Notes: a model not told the origin generated them from the sequence alone. A stretch of 64,000 nucleotides of DNA from Nocardia sp. SYP-A9097 (GCF_009649815.1 NZ_WJIC01000020.1:1-64000), one strand, 5' to 3'; positions 8,924 to 17,371 are shown, counted from the stretch's first letter. Program-made: numbers and translations.

Positions 8924-8979
8924 ACGCCACGGGCATCAACCCAACTCACCCGAATCCCCTTCACACGGAGGTCAATCCA

Positions 8980-9189
8980 ATGGATCTCGCCGACACACTC
9001 GCCCTGCTCAGCATCGAACAGCCCGCCCGCTGGCTGCAATACCGAGACGGATCCTGGGCACCGGTCTGGGAGAACGGCCGCGTCGGCACCTCATTCACCC
9101 ACACCGAACTCCACGCCATCGCCACCGCCGAACCCCTCCCCAAACCCGTTGCACCGCTCAAAGATCACCGACAGCAACCCGACCGGTAA
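8980..9189 (+). CDS. Small hypothetical protein converging on hsdS
   Basis: 69 aa from ATG 8980, chosen because GGAGG lies 8 nt upstream; an in-frame ATG at 8920 overlapping the previous stop would add 20 residues. The sequence MDLADTLALLSIEQPARWLQ then YRDGSWAPVWENGRVGTSFT reads like a small folded acidic/aromatic protein, but I recognise no family. Its 3' end overlaps the 3' end of hsdS on the other strand by 32 nt, which suggests it was brought in by rearrangement. Confidence 0.45.
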   Translation: MDLADTLALLSIEQPARWLQYRDGSWAPVWENGRVGTSFTHTELHAIATAEPLPKPVAPLKDHRQQPDR

Positions 9190-10351
9190 GCAGATCCTCG
9201 GCCAGCGCTTTGCGGATCGTCCGAAGTTTGGAAACTCTTTCAACAAGTCCCGCAATTGCCGCGCGAAATCCTTCCGCTATTCCAATGATTCGCTGTTGCT
9301 CCTCAATCGAGGCAAGCGGAATCGCCAGATTCTCCACTAACCGAGAGGTAATCTTCACCATGCTCTCGTTCGACCCTTGAGCGCCCGACCGAATCTTCTC
9401 TCGCACATAAGGTGCGCGGAGCACCAACTCGAGGTAAGGCGACAGACAGACACGATCGTCAGGGATCAGACGCATCATAAGATCTGGGTAGATGCAAATT
9501 CCGCCGACACTCTGATACCTGCCCACGTGACCAACGAGTTCTCGTGTATTGGCCCGGCTGATCAGCAAGTCACCATTGCTCAGCAGGAACCGCTCGACCT
9601 TCGCGACGTCGGCTACAACATTCTTCAACTGCCGAGGCTGAAATCCCTCGGGCGTCAGGCATCCTAGCCCCAGGGAACGGACGCCTGTCCACGCTTGGAT
9701 GTCTTGCGGAGAGTATCCGTTACGTGGCTTGAATTGCAGTACATCACCCAGCCGTACGGCTGGATGGCCGTGTATCAGATCCGCCGCAACAGCCTGAGCG
9801 ATCACGGATGTCTTGTCGATCCGCTCCTCCAGCGCTTCAATTTCGCGATCGAAGCTGGTGACTGCGTCGACAATTCGGCGCTGCTCCGCCAGTCCAGGCA
9901 CATTGATTACAAGGCGCCCCAACCGCTGGGTGTCGAGCCGACCCGTACCATGGCTGGTGGTTTCCACCATCTCCAGGATTCGGGGGGAGTAGGCGAGCAG
10001 TGCGTTCGCTAGAAACTCGGAGTCGATCCAATCGTGCGGAATGATGGCCTTACAATCCTGACCGAATGCGACATCGCGCCTGGTGATCCCTACTCGAAAC
10101 TCCTTGTTCAGGCTCATCCCCCTCACCACGAAGAGAATCGACCCAGGCGGGACCATCCGGGTTCCGGAGGCCGCACCAGTAGCGGTTAGCCGACGATCCG
10201 ACTTCTCAATCGAGAAGGTGCGCATACTGGCCGCGCTAATCCATGGAATATTCCCATTCCAGTAGGCATCATTCGATGTGTTCGGGGTGCCTCCGGAAAA
10301 CCAATCGCCGACATCGAAGAGGCGAACCCGCTGCCATGATTCAGCGTCCAT
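9158..10351 (-). CDS. hsdS: Type I restriction-modification specificity subunit S
   Basis: 397 aa HsdS with the usual two target-recognition domains each followed by a conserved helix. TRD1 starts at SWQRVRLFDVGDWFSGGTPNTS and ends with GLAEQRRIVDAVTSFDREIEALEERI. TRD2 starts near HPAVRLGDVLQFKPRNGYS and ends with ASIEEQQRIIGIAEGFRAAIAGLVERV; the terminus is DLLTGRVAVGDL. It sets the DNA sequence recognised by the complex, which cannot be predicted by eye. The start ATG 10351 overlaps hsdM by 11 nt and has GGGAG at 7 nt; the in-frame ATG 22 codons upstream lies inside hsdM. The 3' end overlaps a convergent small gene by 32 nt. Confidence 0.93.
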   Translation of the reverse strand: MDAESWQRVRLFDVGDWFSGGTPNTSNDAYWNGNIPWISAASMRTFSIEKSDRRLTATGAASGTRMVPPGSILFVVRGMSLNKEFRVGITRRDVAFGQDCKAIIPHDWIDSEFLANALLAYSPRILEMVETTSHGTGRLDTQRLGRLVINVPGLAEQRRIVDAVTSFDREIEALEERIDKTSVIAQAVAADLIHGHPAVRLGDVLQFKPRNGYSPQDIQAWTGVRSLGLGCLTPEGFQPRQLKNVVADVAKVERFLLSNGDLLISRANTRELVGHVGRYQSVGGICIYPDLMMRLIPDDRVCLSPYLELVLRAPYVREKIRSGAQGSNESMVKITSRLVENLAIPLASIEEQQRIIGIAEGFRAAIAGLVERVSKLRTIRKALAEDLLTGRVAVGDL

Positions 10352-12932
10352 AGCCAAGCTCCCACAACCAGTCGCGCATCGTTCGGTCAGCAAGCTCGGT
10401 GTCTTTCTCCAAATCACTCAACGAAACTCGGTACTTATCGGCCCAGCACTGAAATACAGTCATGAGTTCGCGCCTGCCATCGGCGACCACCCCGGCAAGC
10501 CTCGATCCCAGGTGCTCTCTCAACACCGCTAGTACGTGTGCCTCTGACTCCTCTGCCGCGATTGCCATCTCTGCGGCGGCATTGAGTTCCAGCAGGAACA
10601 GTTTCTGTAGGTCGTTGCGCTTCTTGTTGGCCTTGGTACGGGCCGCGCGGAAGCGTTTGACGTCGGCTTCGGTGACCGACGGCTCGGTCTCGCGGTCGTC
10701 GACGTCAGTGTCGTCGACGGCCTCATCATCCGTCGGTTCGGTTGTGGCGGCGGTGAATTCGGCGAGCGCGGCCTGGTAGGCGGCCTCCGCCTCGGCGGCG
10801 GCGGCCTCGGCCTTGGTCAGTTCGGCCAGGTAGTCGGGGAGAAGGTGTTTGACCAGGGGGTGTTCGAAGGCGCGGCGGCGGTCGGCGGGGGTTGGGGGTT
10901 TGGTTTTGCCGTTGGGCAGTTCGGTGGGGGCGAGCATGGATTCGATGCTGTGCACCCAGCCTTCCATGACGCGGTCGTAGCCGCCGGCGGCGAGGGCCTT
11001 GAAGTCGTAGCGGTTGGTCATCCACCAGTCGGCGATGACGCCGGCGACGGTGTATTCGCCGAGCACACCGAGCGGGACGAGCGCAGCGGTGAAGGTGCCG
11101 ACCAGATCGTCCCGTAAGGTCATGAGCCGCTTGGTTTCCGGCAGCGTGGACAGGATCGCGGCGTGGGTCGACCACCAGGCGTCGAAGGCCGTCATGAGCT
11201 CGGCTTCGCGGGCGGCGGTCAGTGCCGGGAGGCGGGCGGCGGTGGCCTCGGGACCCTCCGGCAAGAAGTCGAGATAGTGCTCGTCGCGTTCGGCGAAGAG
11301 CTGAACGGCGGGGACGCCGTAGGCGTTGAATTCGTCGATTCGGGCGGCGACCTCGATGCGGGGCACGCCACCGTACAGGTGGGCGCGCACGTCCTGCGGT
11401 TCGGGAGCCGGTGAATTATCCACCCAGCGGCGGACATTCAGGTTGGCGTCGGCGGCGATCAGTTCGTCCTTGGAGACGATGCGGGAGTAACCGTCGAGCT
11501 CGGGCCGGTGGCGGTAGGCCGCCACGATCTTCTCGGCGTGCTGGGGTCCCAGCTCGTTTTGCGCGCGGCCGGCCACGTAGTCACGATCGGCATTGATGAA
11601 CAGGACGGTATTCTCGGTCTTCTTCGGCTTGCTGTGCGGCCTGCGCAGGATCAGGATGCAGGCGGGGAGTTGCGCACCGTAGAAAAGGTTGGGGCCGAGT
11701 CCGATCACCGCCTCGATCACGTCCGCTTCCAGCATCTCCTCGCGAATGCGCTTCTCCTCGCCGCCACGGAACAGCACGCCGTGCGGCATGACGGTGGCGG
11801 CAACGCCGTGCTCCTCCAGCACCGCGATCATGTGCTGCACGAACATGAGGTCGGCCTTCTTGCTGTCCGGCTTGGTGTAGCCGAAGGCCATCCGGCCGTG
11901 CGATTCCTCCACCCGCCGCAGGGCCGGCAGGTCGTAGTTGAGCGAAAAAGGCGGATTAGACAGCACTTTCGTAAAGTTCTGCAGTCCGATGCGAGTCGCC
12001 CCGCGCTGGTAGCCGGGGTTCTCCACCAGGTGCAGTGGATCGGTGAGAGTGTCACCATTGCGCAGATCCGCGTCCCAGATGCCGTGCAGCAGCATGTTCA
12101 TTTTCGCCATGGACCAGGAGGCGCCGTTCTTCTCCTGTCCGTAAACCGACAGAAGCTCCGGGTCCTCGCCGTGCTCCTCGACATACTCGCGAGAGAAGAT
12201 CAGCATGCCGCCCGACCCCGCGCACGGGTCGTAGACGGTGTCCCCGGCGTGCGGGTCGACCAACCGCACCATCATGCGGACGACCGCGCGCGGTGTGTAG
12301 AACTCGCCGCCGCGCTGGCCACCGTCATCGGCGAACCGGGCGAGCAGATACTCGTAGGCCGCGCCCAGCATGTCGGGGAACTCGAAGTCGTCATTGCGCA
12401 GCCGGTATTTGCTGAAATGCCGGATCAGATCACGCAATTCGCCGTCGCTGAGCTTGCCCTGCTGACCGGTCCGGCGGTTGAAACCGATATGGCCGAGCAC
12501 GCCGGAAATCGCAGAATTGTCGGTTTCCAGTTTCCGCAAGGCTTTATCGAGTTCTGCCCCGACGTTATCGACCAGCGCTTGAATCCCGGGATGCACGGTC
12601 AGCTCGTTGTCGTCGTTGCACTTCGGAGTACCCGCCGCATCACACTCGATGTGGGGACCGGCCCACCACCGCGCCCGAGCCGGCACGAAGAAAGTCCGCC
12701 CATAGGTTTGGTGCCGCTCGGCATACTGGCGGGCAACCTCCTGGGTCTCCCCGTCCTTGATCCGCAGGGCGTAGTTCCGCTCGTACTCGACCTGGAATTC
12801 ATCCGAACACCGCTTGAGAAACAGCATTCCGAAGATGTAATCCCGATACTCGGAGCTGTTGATCCGCCCCCGCAGCACATCCGCCGCGCCGAACAGGTGC
12901 CGCTCCAACTGCGGGAGCGTGAGCAATGCCAC
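10341..12932 (-). CDS. hsdM: Type I restriction-modification methyltransferase subunit M (long form)
   Basis: 863 aa N6-adenine methyltransferase subunit. It opens VALLTLPQLERHLFGAADVL followed by YRDYIFGMLFLKR, the HsdM N-terminal helical domain. The SAM-binding motif DPCAGSGGML and the catalytic NPPF (SNPPFSLNYD) follow. The GTG at 12932-12930 was chosen because GGAGAGG precedes it by 9 nt and the protein then begins like other HsdM; ATG 12950 is the alternative. At about 860 residues it is much longer than the common 500-aa HsdM. The extra C-terminal part (from about residue 510) is helical, Ala/Glu-rich and carries an acidic linker (DDEAVDDTDVDDRETEP). It overlaps hsdS by 11 nt. Confidence 0.95.
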   Translation of the reverse strand: MALLTLPQLERHLFGAADVLRGRINSSEYRDYIFGMLFLKRCSDEFQVEYERNYALRIKDGETQEVARQYAERHQTYGRTFFVPARARWWAGPHIECDAAGTPKCNDDNELTVHPGIQALVDNVGAELDKALRKLETDNSAISGVLGHIGFNRRTGQQGKLSDGELRDLIRHFSKYRLRNDDFEFPDMLGAAYEYLLARFADDGGQRGGEFYTPRAVVRMMVRLVDPHAGDTVYDPCAGSGGMLIFSREYVEEHGEDPELLSVYGQEKNGASWSMAKMNMLLHGIWDADLRNGDTLTDPLHLVENPGYQRGATRIGLQNFTKVLSNPPFSLNYDLPALRRVEESHGRMAFGYTKPDSKKADLMFVQHMIAVLEEHGVAATVMPHGVLFRGGEEKRIREEMLEADVIEAVIGLGPNLFYGAQLPACILILRRPHSKPKKTENTVLFINADRDYVAGRAQNELGPQHAEKIVAAYRHRPELDGYSRIVSKDELIAADANLNVRRWVDNSPAPEPQDVRAHLYGGVPRIEVAARIDEFNAYGVPAVQLFAERDEHYLDFLPEGPEATAARLPALTAAREAELMTAFDAWWSTHAAILSTLPETKRLMTLRDDLVGTFTAALVPLGVLGEYTVAGVIADWWMTNRYDFKALAAGGYDRVMEGWVHSIESMLAPTELPNGKTKPPTPADRRRAFEHPLVKHLLPDYLAELTKAEAAAAEAEAAYQAALAEFTAATTEPTDDEAVDDTDVDDRETEPSVTEADVKRFRAARTKANKKRNDLQKLFLLELNAAAEMAIAAEESEAHVLAVLREHLGSRLAGVVADGRRELMTVFQCWADKYRVSLSDLEKDTELADRTMRDWLWELGYGR

Positions 12933-13076
12933 GTGCGAGACCCTCTCCATCGAACGAATCGGCGTAACCCGGGGCAGGCCGACATTTCGCACGAACCCGG
13001 AACACACACCGGGCCAACAGCAGAACGTGCGCCGGACGACAACAGACAGCCGAGTGCCAACATAATACGAACCCGC

Positions 13077-13925
13077 TCAGCCTATCGAACGCCGCCTCGT
13101 ACGTTGCGGGCTATCAGGCACGGTGGCGATTCCCAGACTGACCAGCAGGCGCCAAACATCGGTGGACGGATCACGGCCCAACACGGGGCAGTGTTCAGCA
13201 TGACCGGAACGTGCGGACCAACGCTGCCATGAAATCCGCTCTCGCGCTTGGTCCCCAGCCCTTGGAACAAGATCCCACTGAGCATTGTCCGCGTGACAGT
13301 CGGCATGCTCACAGCGATTCACGAGAGCGCGCGCGTGATCGACGGCGTCTTGCTCTCTGTGGCGCAAAGCATTCCGACGAGCTGGCGACTTCACACTCTT
13401 ATCGTGCCGCGCATAGTCACGGAAGGCGTCGGTCACCCGCGAGTTCCGGAGTTTGTCGACGACCGTGTCGCTGCTTCCGTGCTGCGCCCCGGAGAATGCC
13501 TGGAAATGCAGGAGGAACCATAGTTCGAAGGAAGGGTGGGAGAATCCGACTTCGACTCTGGCCTCCGCCGCGTCACGTAACGCCTGCTGAATATCGGACT
13601 CCCGATGCTGATCCCGGTCGAACAGCACCCAGGCCTCGTCGGCTGCGGCCTCCCGCTCGACAGCGGCCACGGTCTGGTCGGGACGCAATCCTCTGCGCGT
13701 GGGGACCCGATGCAGGATAAACTCCGGCCGGTCCGCGGCCCCGGCGCCGTAAGTGTCGGTCAGATACTCCAGATACTCCGGTTCGGTCTTCTGCCCCTCG
13801 CACGCGACGTAGATGACCCGACCCCCGCGCGGGCGCCCCGGCCGGCGCTCCAGCCCACGCGAATCGTCCATCGACCCACGACGTCCCTGAAACCCTTTGC
13901 GCTGGTCCTTGTTCCGAGCGCTCAC
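13077..13925 (-). CDS. rloB: RloB-like protein (Toprim-like nuclease partner)
   Basis: 282 aa protein of the RloB family. Recognisable signatures are CEGQKTEPEYLEYL (about residues 42-55), VLFDRDQH (acidic DxD-like strand), HPSFELWFLLHF and the C-terminal DPSTDVWRLL. RloB proteins occur with an ABC-type ATPase (RloA) in and near type I restriction loci, and related ATPase/Toprim pairs include the phage-abortive AbiL system. The predicted role is effector nuclease, with the ATPase acting as sensor; this is family-level inference. The start is GTG 13925-13923, overlapping the rloA stop as GTGA, so the two proteins are probably made stoichiometrically. The gene is 144 nt upstream of hsdM. Confidence 0.85.
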   Translation of the reverse strand: MSARNKDQRKGFQGRRGSMDDSRGLERRPGRPRGGRVIYVACEGQKTEPEYLEYLTDTYGAGAADRPEFILHRVPTRRGLRPDQTVAAVEREAAADEAWVLFDRDQHRESDIQQALRDAAEARVEVGFSHPSFELWFLLHFQAFSGAQHGSSDTVVDKLRNSRVTDAFRDYARHDKSVKSPARRNALRHREQDAVDHARALVNRCEHADCHADNAQWDLVPRAGDQARERISWQRWSARSGHAEHCPVLGRDPSTDVWRLLVSLGIATVPDSPQRTRRRSIG

Positions 13926-15199
13926 TCCGACCCCTTCGCCGCCAGCCGCCGCGATCTCTCACGTGGGACCCGCCCCGGCGACAGTCGGGGTATCCCGCCG
14001 TAGCGCCCGCGCAGATAACCGCGCTCGAGATTCTCATCGGGCCGCGGCTTTGCGTCGATGAGCGGATACAGTTCGGTCTCCCCGGAGCGCTGTTTGGCGG
14101 TGATCCAGATCTCTTCCCGGTCGAGTGGGCGATCGAGCACCGGACTGCCCAGCAAGGTCGCGTCATGGGTGGTGAAGATCAGTTGCGCGCCATTGGGATT
14201 GGCGTCTCTGTCCTGAAAGAGCCGGACCACCTCGGCAGCCAGCGTCGGATGCAGGCTGGAATCCAACTCATCTACCAGTAACACCGCCCCGGCGTCGAGC
14301 ACCTTCAGCAGCGGACCCAGAAAAGCGAACCACGCGTGCGTCCCCAGCGACTCCTCGCGCAGGAAATCGAGCGTGACCTCGCTGTCCGCCATCGCGCGGT
14401 GACGCAACCGCAACTCCCCGGACTCCTGATCGATATCGGCCCCGGTCACACCGAGATCGGCGACGGACAGCAACCCGATAATGTCCTCGGCGTACCTCGG
14501 CGCTTCCCGCGGATCGGTGAGCAGGCGTTGCGTCCAACGGGTACGGGAAGCGATGTCCGCCCCCGGGGTGACCAACCAGAGGTTGTCGTTGAACCAGCGG
14601 TGTACCGCCGACAGCTGAAGGTTGTTGAGCATCGCGCCCACCGTGAGGAAAAGCGCGTTCGGCCTGGTGAATTCGACAAGCTCCGTGCTGCGCCCTCGGA
14701 ATCCGGTACCCGGGAACGCGAACTCCGCCGCACCCGCGTCGGCCCGTGCCGCCTCGCGATCGAACCAGACTTGACGTTTCCCCTGGGGGTAGGCGTGTAA
14801 CCACTCCGCCTCGATTCGCTCGTCCGACAGCTCGAACCCGTAGGTGTACCGGACGGGGGTATCACCGAGTAACAGATCCACCTCAAACAAGGTGGACTGG
14901 TTCCGGCATTCTGGATCAAGCTTGAACGGCTCGCGCGGGACGACGCCCGGGGACTTCGACCATTCGGCGAACGAGTCACGCACCGCGGTACGCATGAAGC
15001 GGAACCCACTCAGCAGATTGGACTTGCCCGAGCCGTTCGCCCCGAACACCCCCGCAACCGGCAACACCGCCACCGGCCGCCCCTTGTTTCGCAACACTGT
15101 CTCCCGGGCGGCACCGTCATTGAACTCCGTGCCGATCAGCGACAGCTCGTGCTCGTCCCGGATCGAACGATGGTTGGCCAGCCGGAAACGCAACAGCAT
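13922..15199 (-). CDS. rloA: RloA-like ABC/SMC-type ATPase (AAA_15)
   Basis: 425 aa ATPase. The N-terminus LLRFRLANHRSIRDEHELSL is typical of RecF/SMC-like AAA_15 proteins. Walker A is VFGANGSGKSNLL, Walker B is AVLLVDELDSSLHP, and the H-loop is IFTTHD. A central region (about residues 120-270) is the variable insertion. The start is ATG 15199-15197, preceded by AGGAGG at 6 nt; an ATG 13 codons upstream lacks a ribosome binding site. It is the first gene of rloA-rloB, which probably continues into hsdM-hsdS. Expected role: ATP-dependent sensing or scaffold for RloB in phage defence; this is inferred from the family. Confidence 0.88.
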   Translation of the reverse strand: MLLRFRLANHRSIRDEHELSLIGTEFNDGAARETVLRNKGRPVAVLPVAGVFGANGSGKSNLLSGFRFMRTAVRDSFAEWSKSPGVVPREPFKLDPECRNQSTLFEVDLLLGDTPVRYTYGFELSDERIEAEWLHAYPQGKRQVWFDREAARADAGAAEFAFPGTGFRGRSTELVEFTRPNALFLTVGAMLNNLQLSAVHRWFNDNLWLVTPGADIASRTRWTQRLLTDPREAPRYAEDIIGLLSVADLGVTGADIDQESGELRLRHRAMADSEVTLDFLREESLGTHAWFAFLGPLLKVLDAGAVLLVDELDSSLHPTLAAEVVRLFQDRDANPNGAQLIFTTHDATLLGSPVLDRPLDREEIWITAKQRSGETELYPLIDAKPRPDENLERGYLRGRYGGIPRLSPGRVPRERSRRLAAKGSE

Positions 15200-15668
15200 G
15201 ACCGCCCTCCTCCCTACACAGAGAATCAACCCAATCAAGGCCGGTTTCGCGCGGAAAGTCTACATAGAACAGCCTAAGACGCCGCTCAACATGATGCCAG
15301 CTGACACAGCAATGAAGTGCACAACTGTCACACTCCTGCCACCGATGTACGCCGCCGTCTCGACATGACTCGACCGACCACCGGACAGATGAGAGGCGGC
15401 TGCGTTCGCAGCTGGGCGTGCGGTAGCGGAGACCGCGCACCTCAGCGATCAGAAATTTAAGGAGCCCCAGGCGCATGAGGAAAACTCAGAGGCGGCACTG
15501 GGGCGTTCGACAGTGAGCAAAGCCGTCGTGACGGGGACGGACTACTCGGTTCGAAATATGAACAGCTGTGGCGTGATTGCCTCTACCGCGCATTTCCGCA
15601 CTCAGCTGGTCGGCACAGACCAATCGAAAACCGCCGTCACGACATGGCGAGCTAGAGCATCGCCCACC
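15200..15668. other. Intergenic region upstream of rloA
   Basis: About 470 nt without a gene I can support. Short frames exist on both strands but lack ribosome binding sites and recognisable protein sequence. It should contain the minus-strand rloA promoter; I found no convincing -35/-10 pair. Possibly decayed DNA at an island junction. Confidence 0.4.
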
Positions 15669-15680
15669 ATGATCGAGGGT

Positions 15681-15791
15681 ATGACCGTCACTGAACTCAA
15701 GGCCCGGCTCGCCGGTTTCAGTCACGACAGCAGTGCGGGTGAGCGGGCTGAAATCGACGCCGCCTTCGGCGAGGACCGGCTCGATGACTGA
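15681..15791 (+). CDS. Possible small hypothetical protein
   Basis: 36 aa frame MTVTELKARLAGFSHDSSAG ending in GEDRLDD; an upstream ATG at 15669 would add four residues. Composition is protein-like (acidic, helical), but the GAGGG before ATG 15681 is too close for a normal ribosome binding site. The following 41 nt lead into the vapC 3' end on the opposite strand. It could be a gene relic. Confidence 0.25.
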   Translation: MTVTELKARLAGFSHDSSAGERAEIDAAFGEDRLDD

Positions 15792-15832
15792 ACCAACCCC
15801 AAGGAGAGAGGATCGGGCAGAACCGGGACGCC

Positions 15833-16252
15833 TCACGACACCGAGCCGGGCGCCGAGATCCAATGGGTAGGTTGGCCGGTCACCTTGGCCACGGCTTCGA
15901 AATCGTGGTCGTAGTGGAGGATCGTTAGGTTGTTCGCGGATGCCGTCACCGCCACGAGGAGGTCGACGACTCCGGCGCTGCGATGCTGACCGATTTCGGT
16001 GAGGGACTGCTGGATTCGATGGGCACGAACCCAGGCGTCGTCGGGTACAACCACCCAGCTGAACAGTTCGGCGAGGAGTTCCCGCTTGCGCAGGCGGTCA
16101 GCCAATGATGTTGCGCTGAAGAGAAATTCGAGCTCGACGACATCGCAGACGGCTACGACGCCAGCGGTGATGGGCTCGGACCACGCCTTACGAATCGACG
16201 GATTCGAGAACAGGCATGCCAGGGCGGACGTGTCGATCAGGTACTCGATCAT
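15833..16252 (-). CDS. vapC: VapC-type PIN-domain ribonuclease toxin
   Basis: 139 aa PIN-domain toxin. It begins MIEYLIDTSAL, with the first catalytic acid D7; a mid-protein Glu (E40 or E42) follows in DVVELEFLF. D97 lies in AGVVDLLVAVTA, and D115/D117 lie in ILHYDHDFEAVAK. Members cleave RNA, often tRNA or rRNA; the target here is unknown. The start overlaps the vapB stop as ATGA, so the toxin is translationally coupled to its antitoxin. Length and motif order are normal, so it is likely intact. Confidence 0.9.
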   Translation of the reverse strand: MIEYLIDTSALACLFSNPSIRKAWSEPITAGVVAVCDVVELEFLFSATSLADRLRKRELLAELFSWVVVPDDAWVRAHRIQQSLTEIGQHRSAGVVDLLVAVTASANNLTILHYDHDFEAVAKVTGQPTHWISAPGSVS

Positions 16253-16458
16253 GGGCGGTAGTTGCCCTTCTCGAGCAGGATGTCGAAGTCACCCCGTTCC
16301 CCCATCTCGGCTAGTTCGGCGAGCGCCTTGGCTCGCTTGATTCGCTTCGCGACCTCGACGAGGGCCGCGTTCACGGTATCCTTCTTGGTTGACGTACCGA
16401 GCAGGCGCTGCGCTTCAGCGAGAGCTTCATCATCCACATCGATCAGCAGCTTGGACAT
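16249..16458 (-). CDS. vapB: VapB-type antitoxin
   Basis: 69 aa antitoxin. The N-terminal MSKLLIDVDDEALAEAQRLL followed by GTSTKKDTVNAALVEVAKR resembles the ribbon-helix-helix DNA-binding part of VapB (DUF2191-type); the charged C-terminal tail (ERGDFDILLEKGNYRP) would wrap the toxin. ATG 16458-16456 has GGAGG at 8-nt spacing; a GTG three codons upstream is the alternative. It is coupled to vapC by a 4-nt overlap. An inverted repeat 37-53 nt upstream is a likely autoregulatory operator. Confidence 0.87.
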   Translation of the reverse strand: MSKLLIDVDDEALAEAQRLLGTSTKKDTVNAALVEVAKRIKRAKALAELAEMGERGDFDILLEKGNYRP

Positions 16459-16494
16459 GAGATCCACCTCCTTGATATACGCGATAGCTGTACC

Positions 16495-16511
16495 GAATAT
16501 ACAAGATATTC
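16495..16511. promoter_or_regulatory. Inverted repeat upstream of vapB, candidate VapBC operator
   Basis: GAATAT (16495-16500), five-nt spacer, ATATTC (16506-16511): perfect arms in an AT-rich patch that stands out from the surrounding high-GC DNA and lies where the vapB promoter should be. Autorepression through such dyads is usual for VapBC; binding is inferred. Confidence 0.45.
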
Positions 16512-16560
16512 AAGTCCCGAGGAGCGCTTCGTTGCAGGTCAAGCTTGCCGCAGCATGCCG

Positions 16561-16597
16561 AAGGCCCCCACCGAGACGGAATCTCGGTGGGGGCCTT
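16561..16597 (-). terminator. Perfect intrinsic-type hairpin after rpsN
   Basis: A 16-bp perfect stem (AAGGCCCCCACCGAGA at 16561-16576 paired with 16582-16597) around the loop CGGAA, 20 nt beyond the rpsN stop. No T-run follows, as is common for actinobacterial terminators. It closes the rplN-rplX-rplE-rpsN unit and shields vapBC from read-through. Confidence 0.85.
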
Positions 16598-16616
16598 CGA
16601 GTTTGGTAGTGCTACG

Positions 16617-16802
16617 TCACCAGGACGACTTGTGCACGCCCGGGAGTTCGCCGCGGTGGGCCATCTCGCGCAGGCAGATGCGGCAGAGGCCGAACTTGCG
16701 GTAGACGGCGTGCGGGCGGCCGCAGCGCTGGCAGCGGGTGTAGCCACGCACCGCGAACTTCGGCTTGGCGTTGGCCTTGTTTACGAGGGCTTTCTTGGCC
16801 AT
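16617..16802 (-). CDS. rpsN: 30S ribosomal protein uS14, zinc-binding (type Z)
   Basis: 61 aa complete uS14 of the short zinc-ribbon class: the CQRC and CRIC pairs (residues about 24-27 and 40-43) form the four-Cys site, within TRCQRCGRPHAVYRKFGLCR. The protein sits in the 30S head and aids assembly. The gene starts 2 nt after the rplE stop. The usual continuation of the spc operon (rpsH, rplF and so on) does not follow; a terminator and then vapBC do. Confidence 0.98.
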   Translation of the reverse strand: MAKKALVNKANAKPKFAVRGYTRCQRCGRPHAVYRKFGLCRICLREMAHRGELPGVHKSSW

Positions 16803-16804
16803 TC

Positions 16805-17371
16805 TCAGTTCTCCTTGAACGGGAAGCCGAGGTGCTTGAGCAGAGCGCGACCCTCTTCGTTATTGGTCGCGGTGGTCACCACGGTGATGTCCATACCACG
16901 CGGACGGTCGATCCGGTCCACGTCGATCTCATGGAACATCGACTGCTCCGAGAGGCCGAAGGTGTAGTTACCGTTGCCGTCGAACTGCTTCGGCGACAGG
17001 CCGCGGAAGTCGCGGATACGGGGCAGCGCGATGGAGATCAGGCGATCCAGGAACTCCCACATGCGGTCGCCACGAAGGGTGACCTTCGCGCCGATCGGCA
17101 TGCCCTCACGCAGCTTGAACTGCGCGATGGACTTGGTGGCCTTGCGGATCTCGGGCTTCTGGCCGGTGATCAGGGTCAGGTCCGCGACCGCACCGTTGAT
17201 CAGCTTCGCGTCACGGGCGGCGTCGCCGACACCCATGTTCACGACAACCTTCACGACGCCGGGGATCTGCATCACGTTGGCGTAGTTGAACTCGCTGTTC
17301 AGCGCGTCCTTGATCTCGGCGCGGTAGCGCGCCTTGAGGCGCGGCTGCACCTTGTTCTCAGTCGAAGTCAT
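16805..17371 (-). CDS. rplE: 50S ribosomal protein uL5
   Basis: 188 aa uL5, a central-protuberance protein binding 5S rRNA. Family sequence is clear: RLKARYRAEIKDALNSEFNY, IPGVVKVVVNMGVGDA, TGQKPEIRKATKSIAQFKLR, RIRDFRGLSPKQFDGNGNY and RGMDITVVTTA. The start is ATG 17371-17369, one nt after the rplX stop; longer frames upstream run inside rplX and are ignored. Confidence 0.98.
   Translation of the reverse strand: MTSTENKVQPRLKARYRAEIKDALNSEFNYANVMQIPGVVKVVVNMGVGDAARDAKLINGAVADLTLITGQKPEIRKATKSIAQFKLREGMPIGAKVTLRGDRMWEFLDRLISIALPRIRDFRGLSPKQFDGNGNYTFGLSEQSMFHEIDVDRIDRPRGMDITVVTTATNNEEGRALLKHLGFPFKEN

Noticed and set aside
15486..15863. Minus-strand frame of 125 codons between vapC and rloA
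   Set aside because: Overlaps the vapC 3' end, no ribosome binding site, composition not protein-like.
16561..16597. Reading the perfect dyad downstream of rpsN as a protein-binding site or attachment site
   Set aside because: A 16-bp GC-rich stem with a 5-nt loop directly after the last gene of a ribosomal operon is explained by a terminator.
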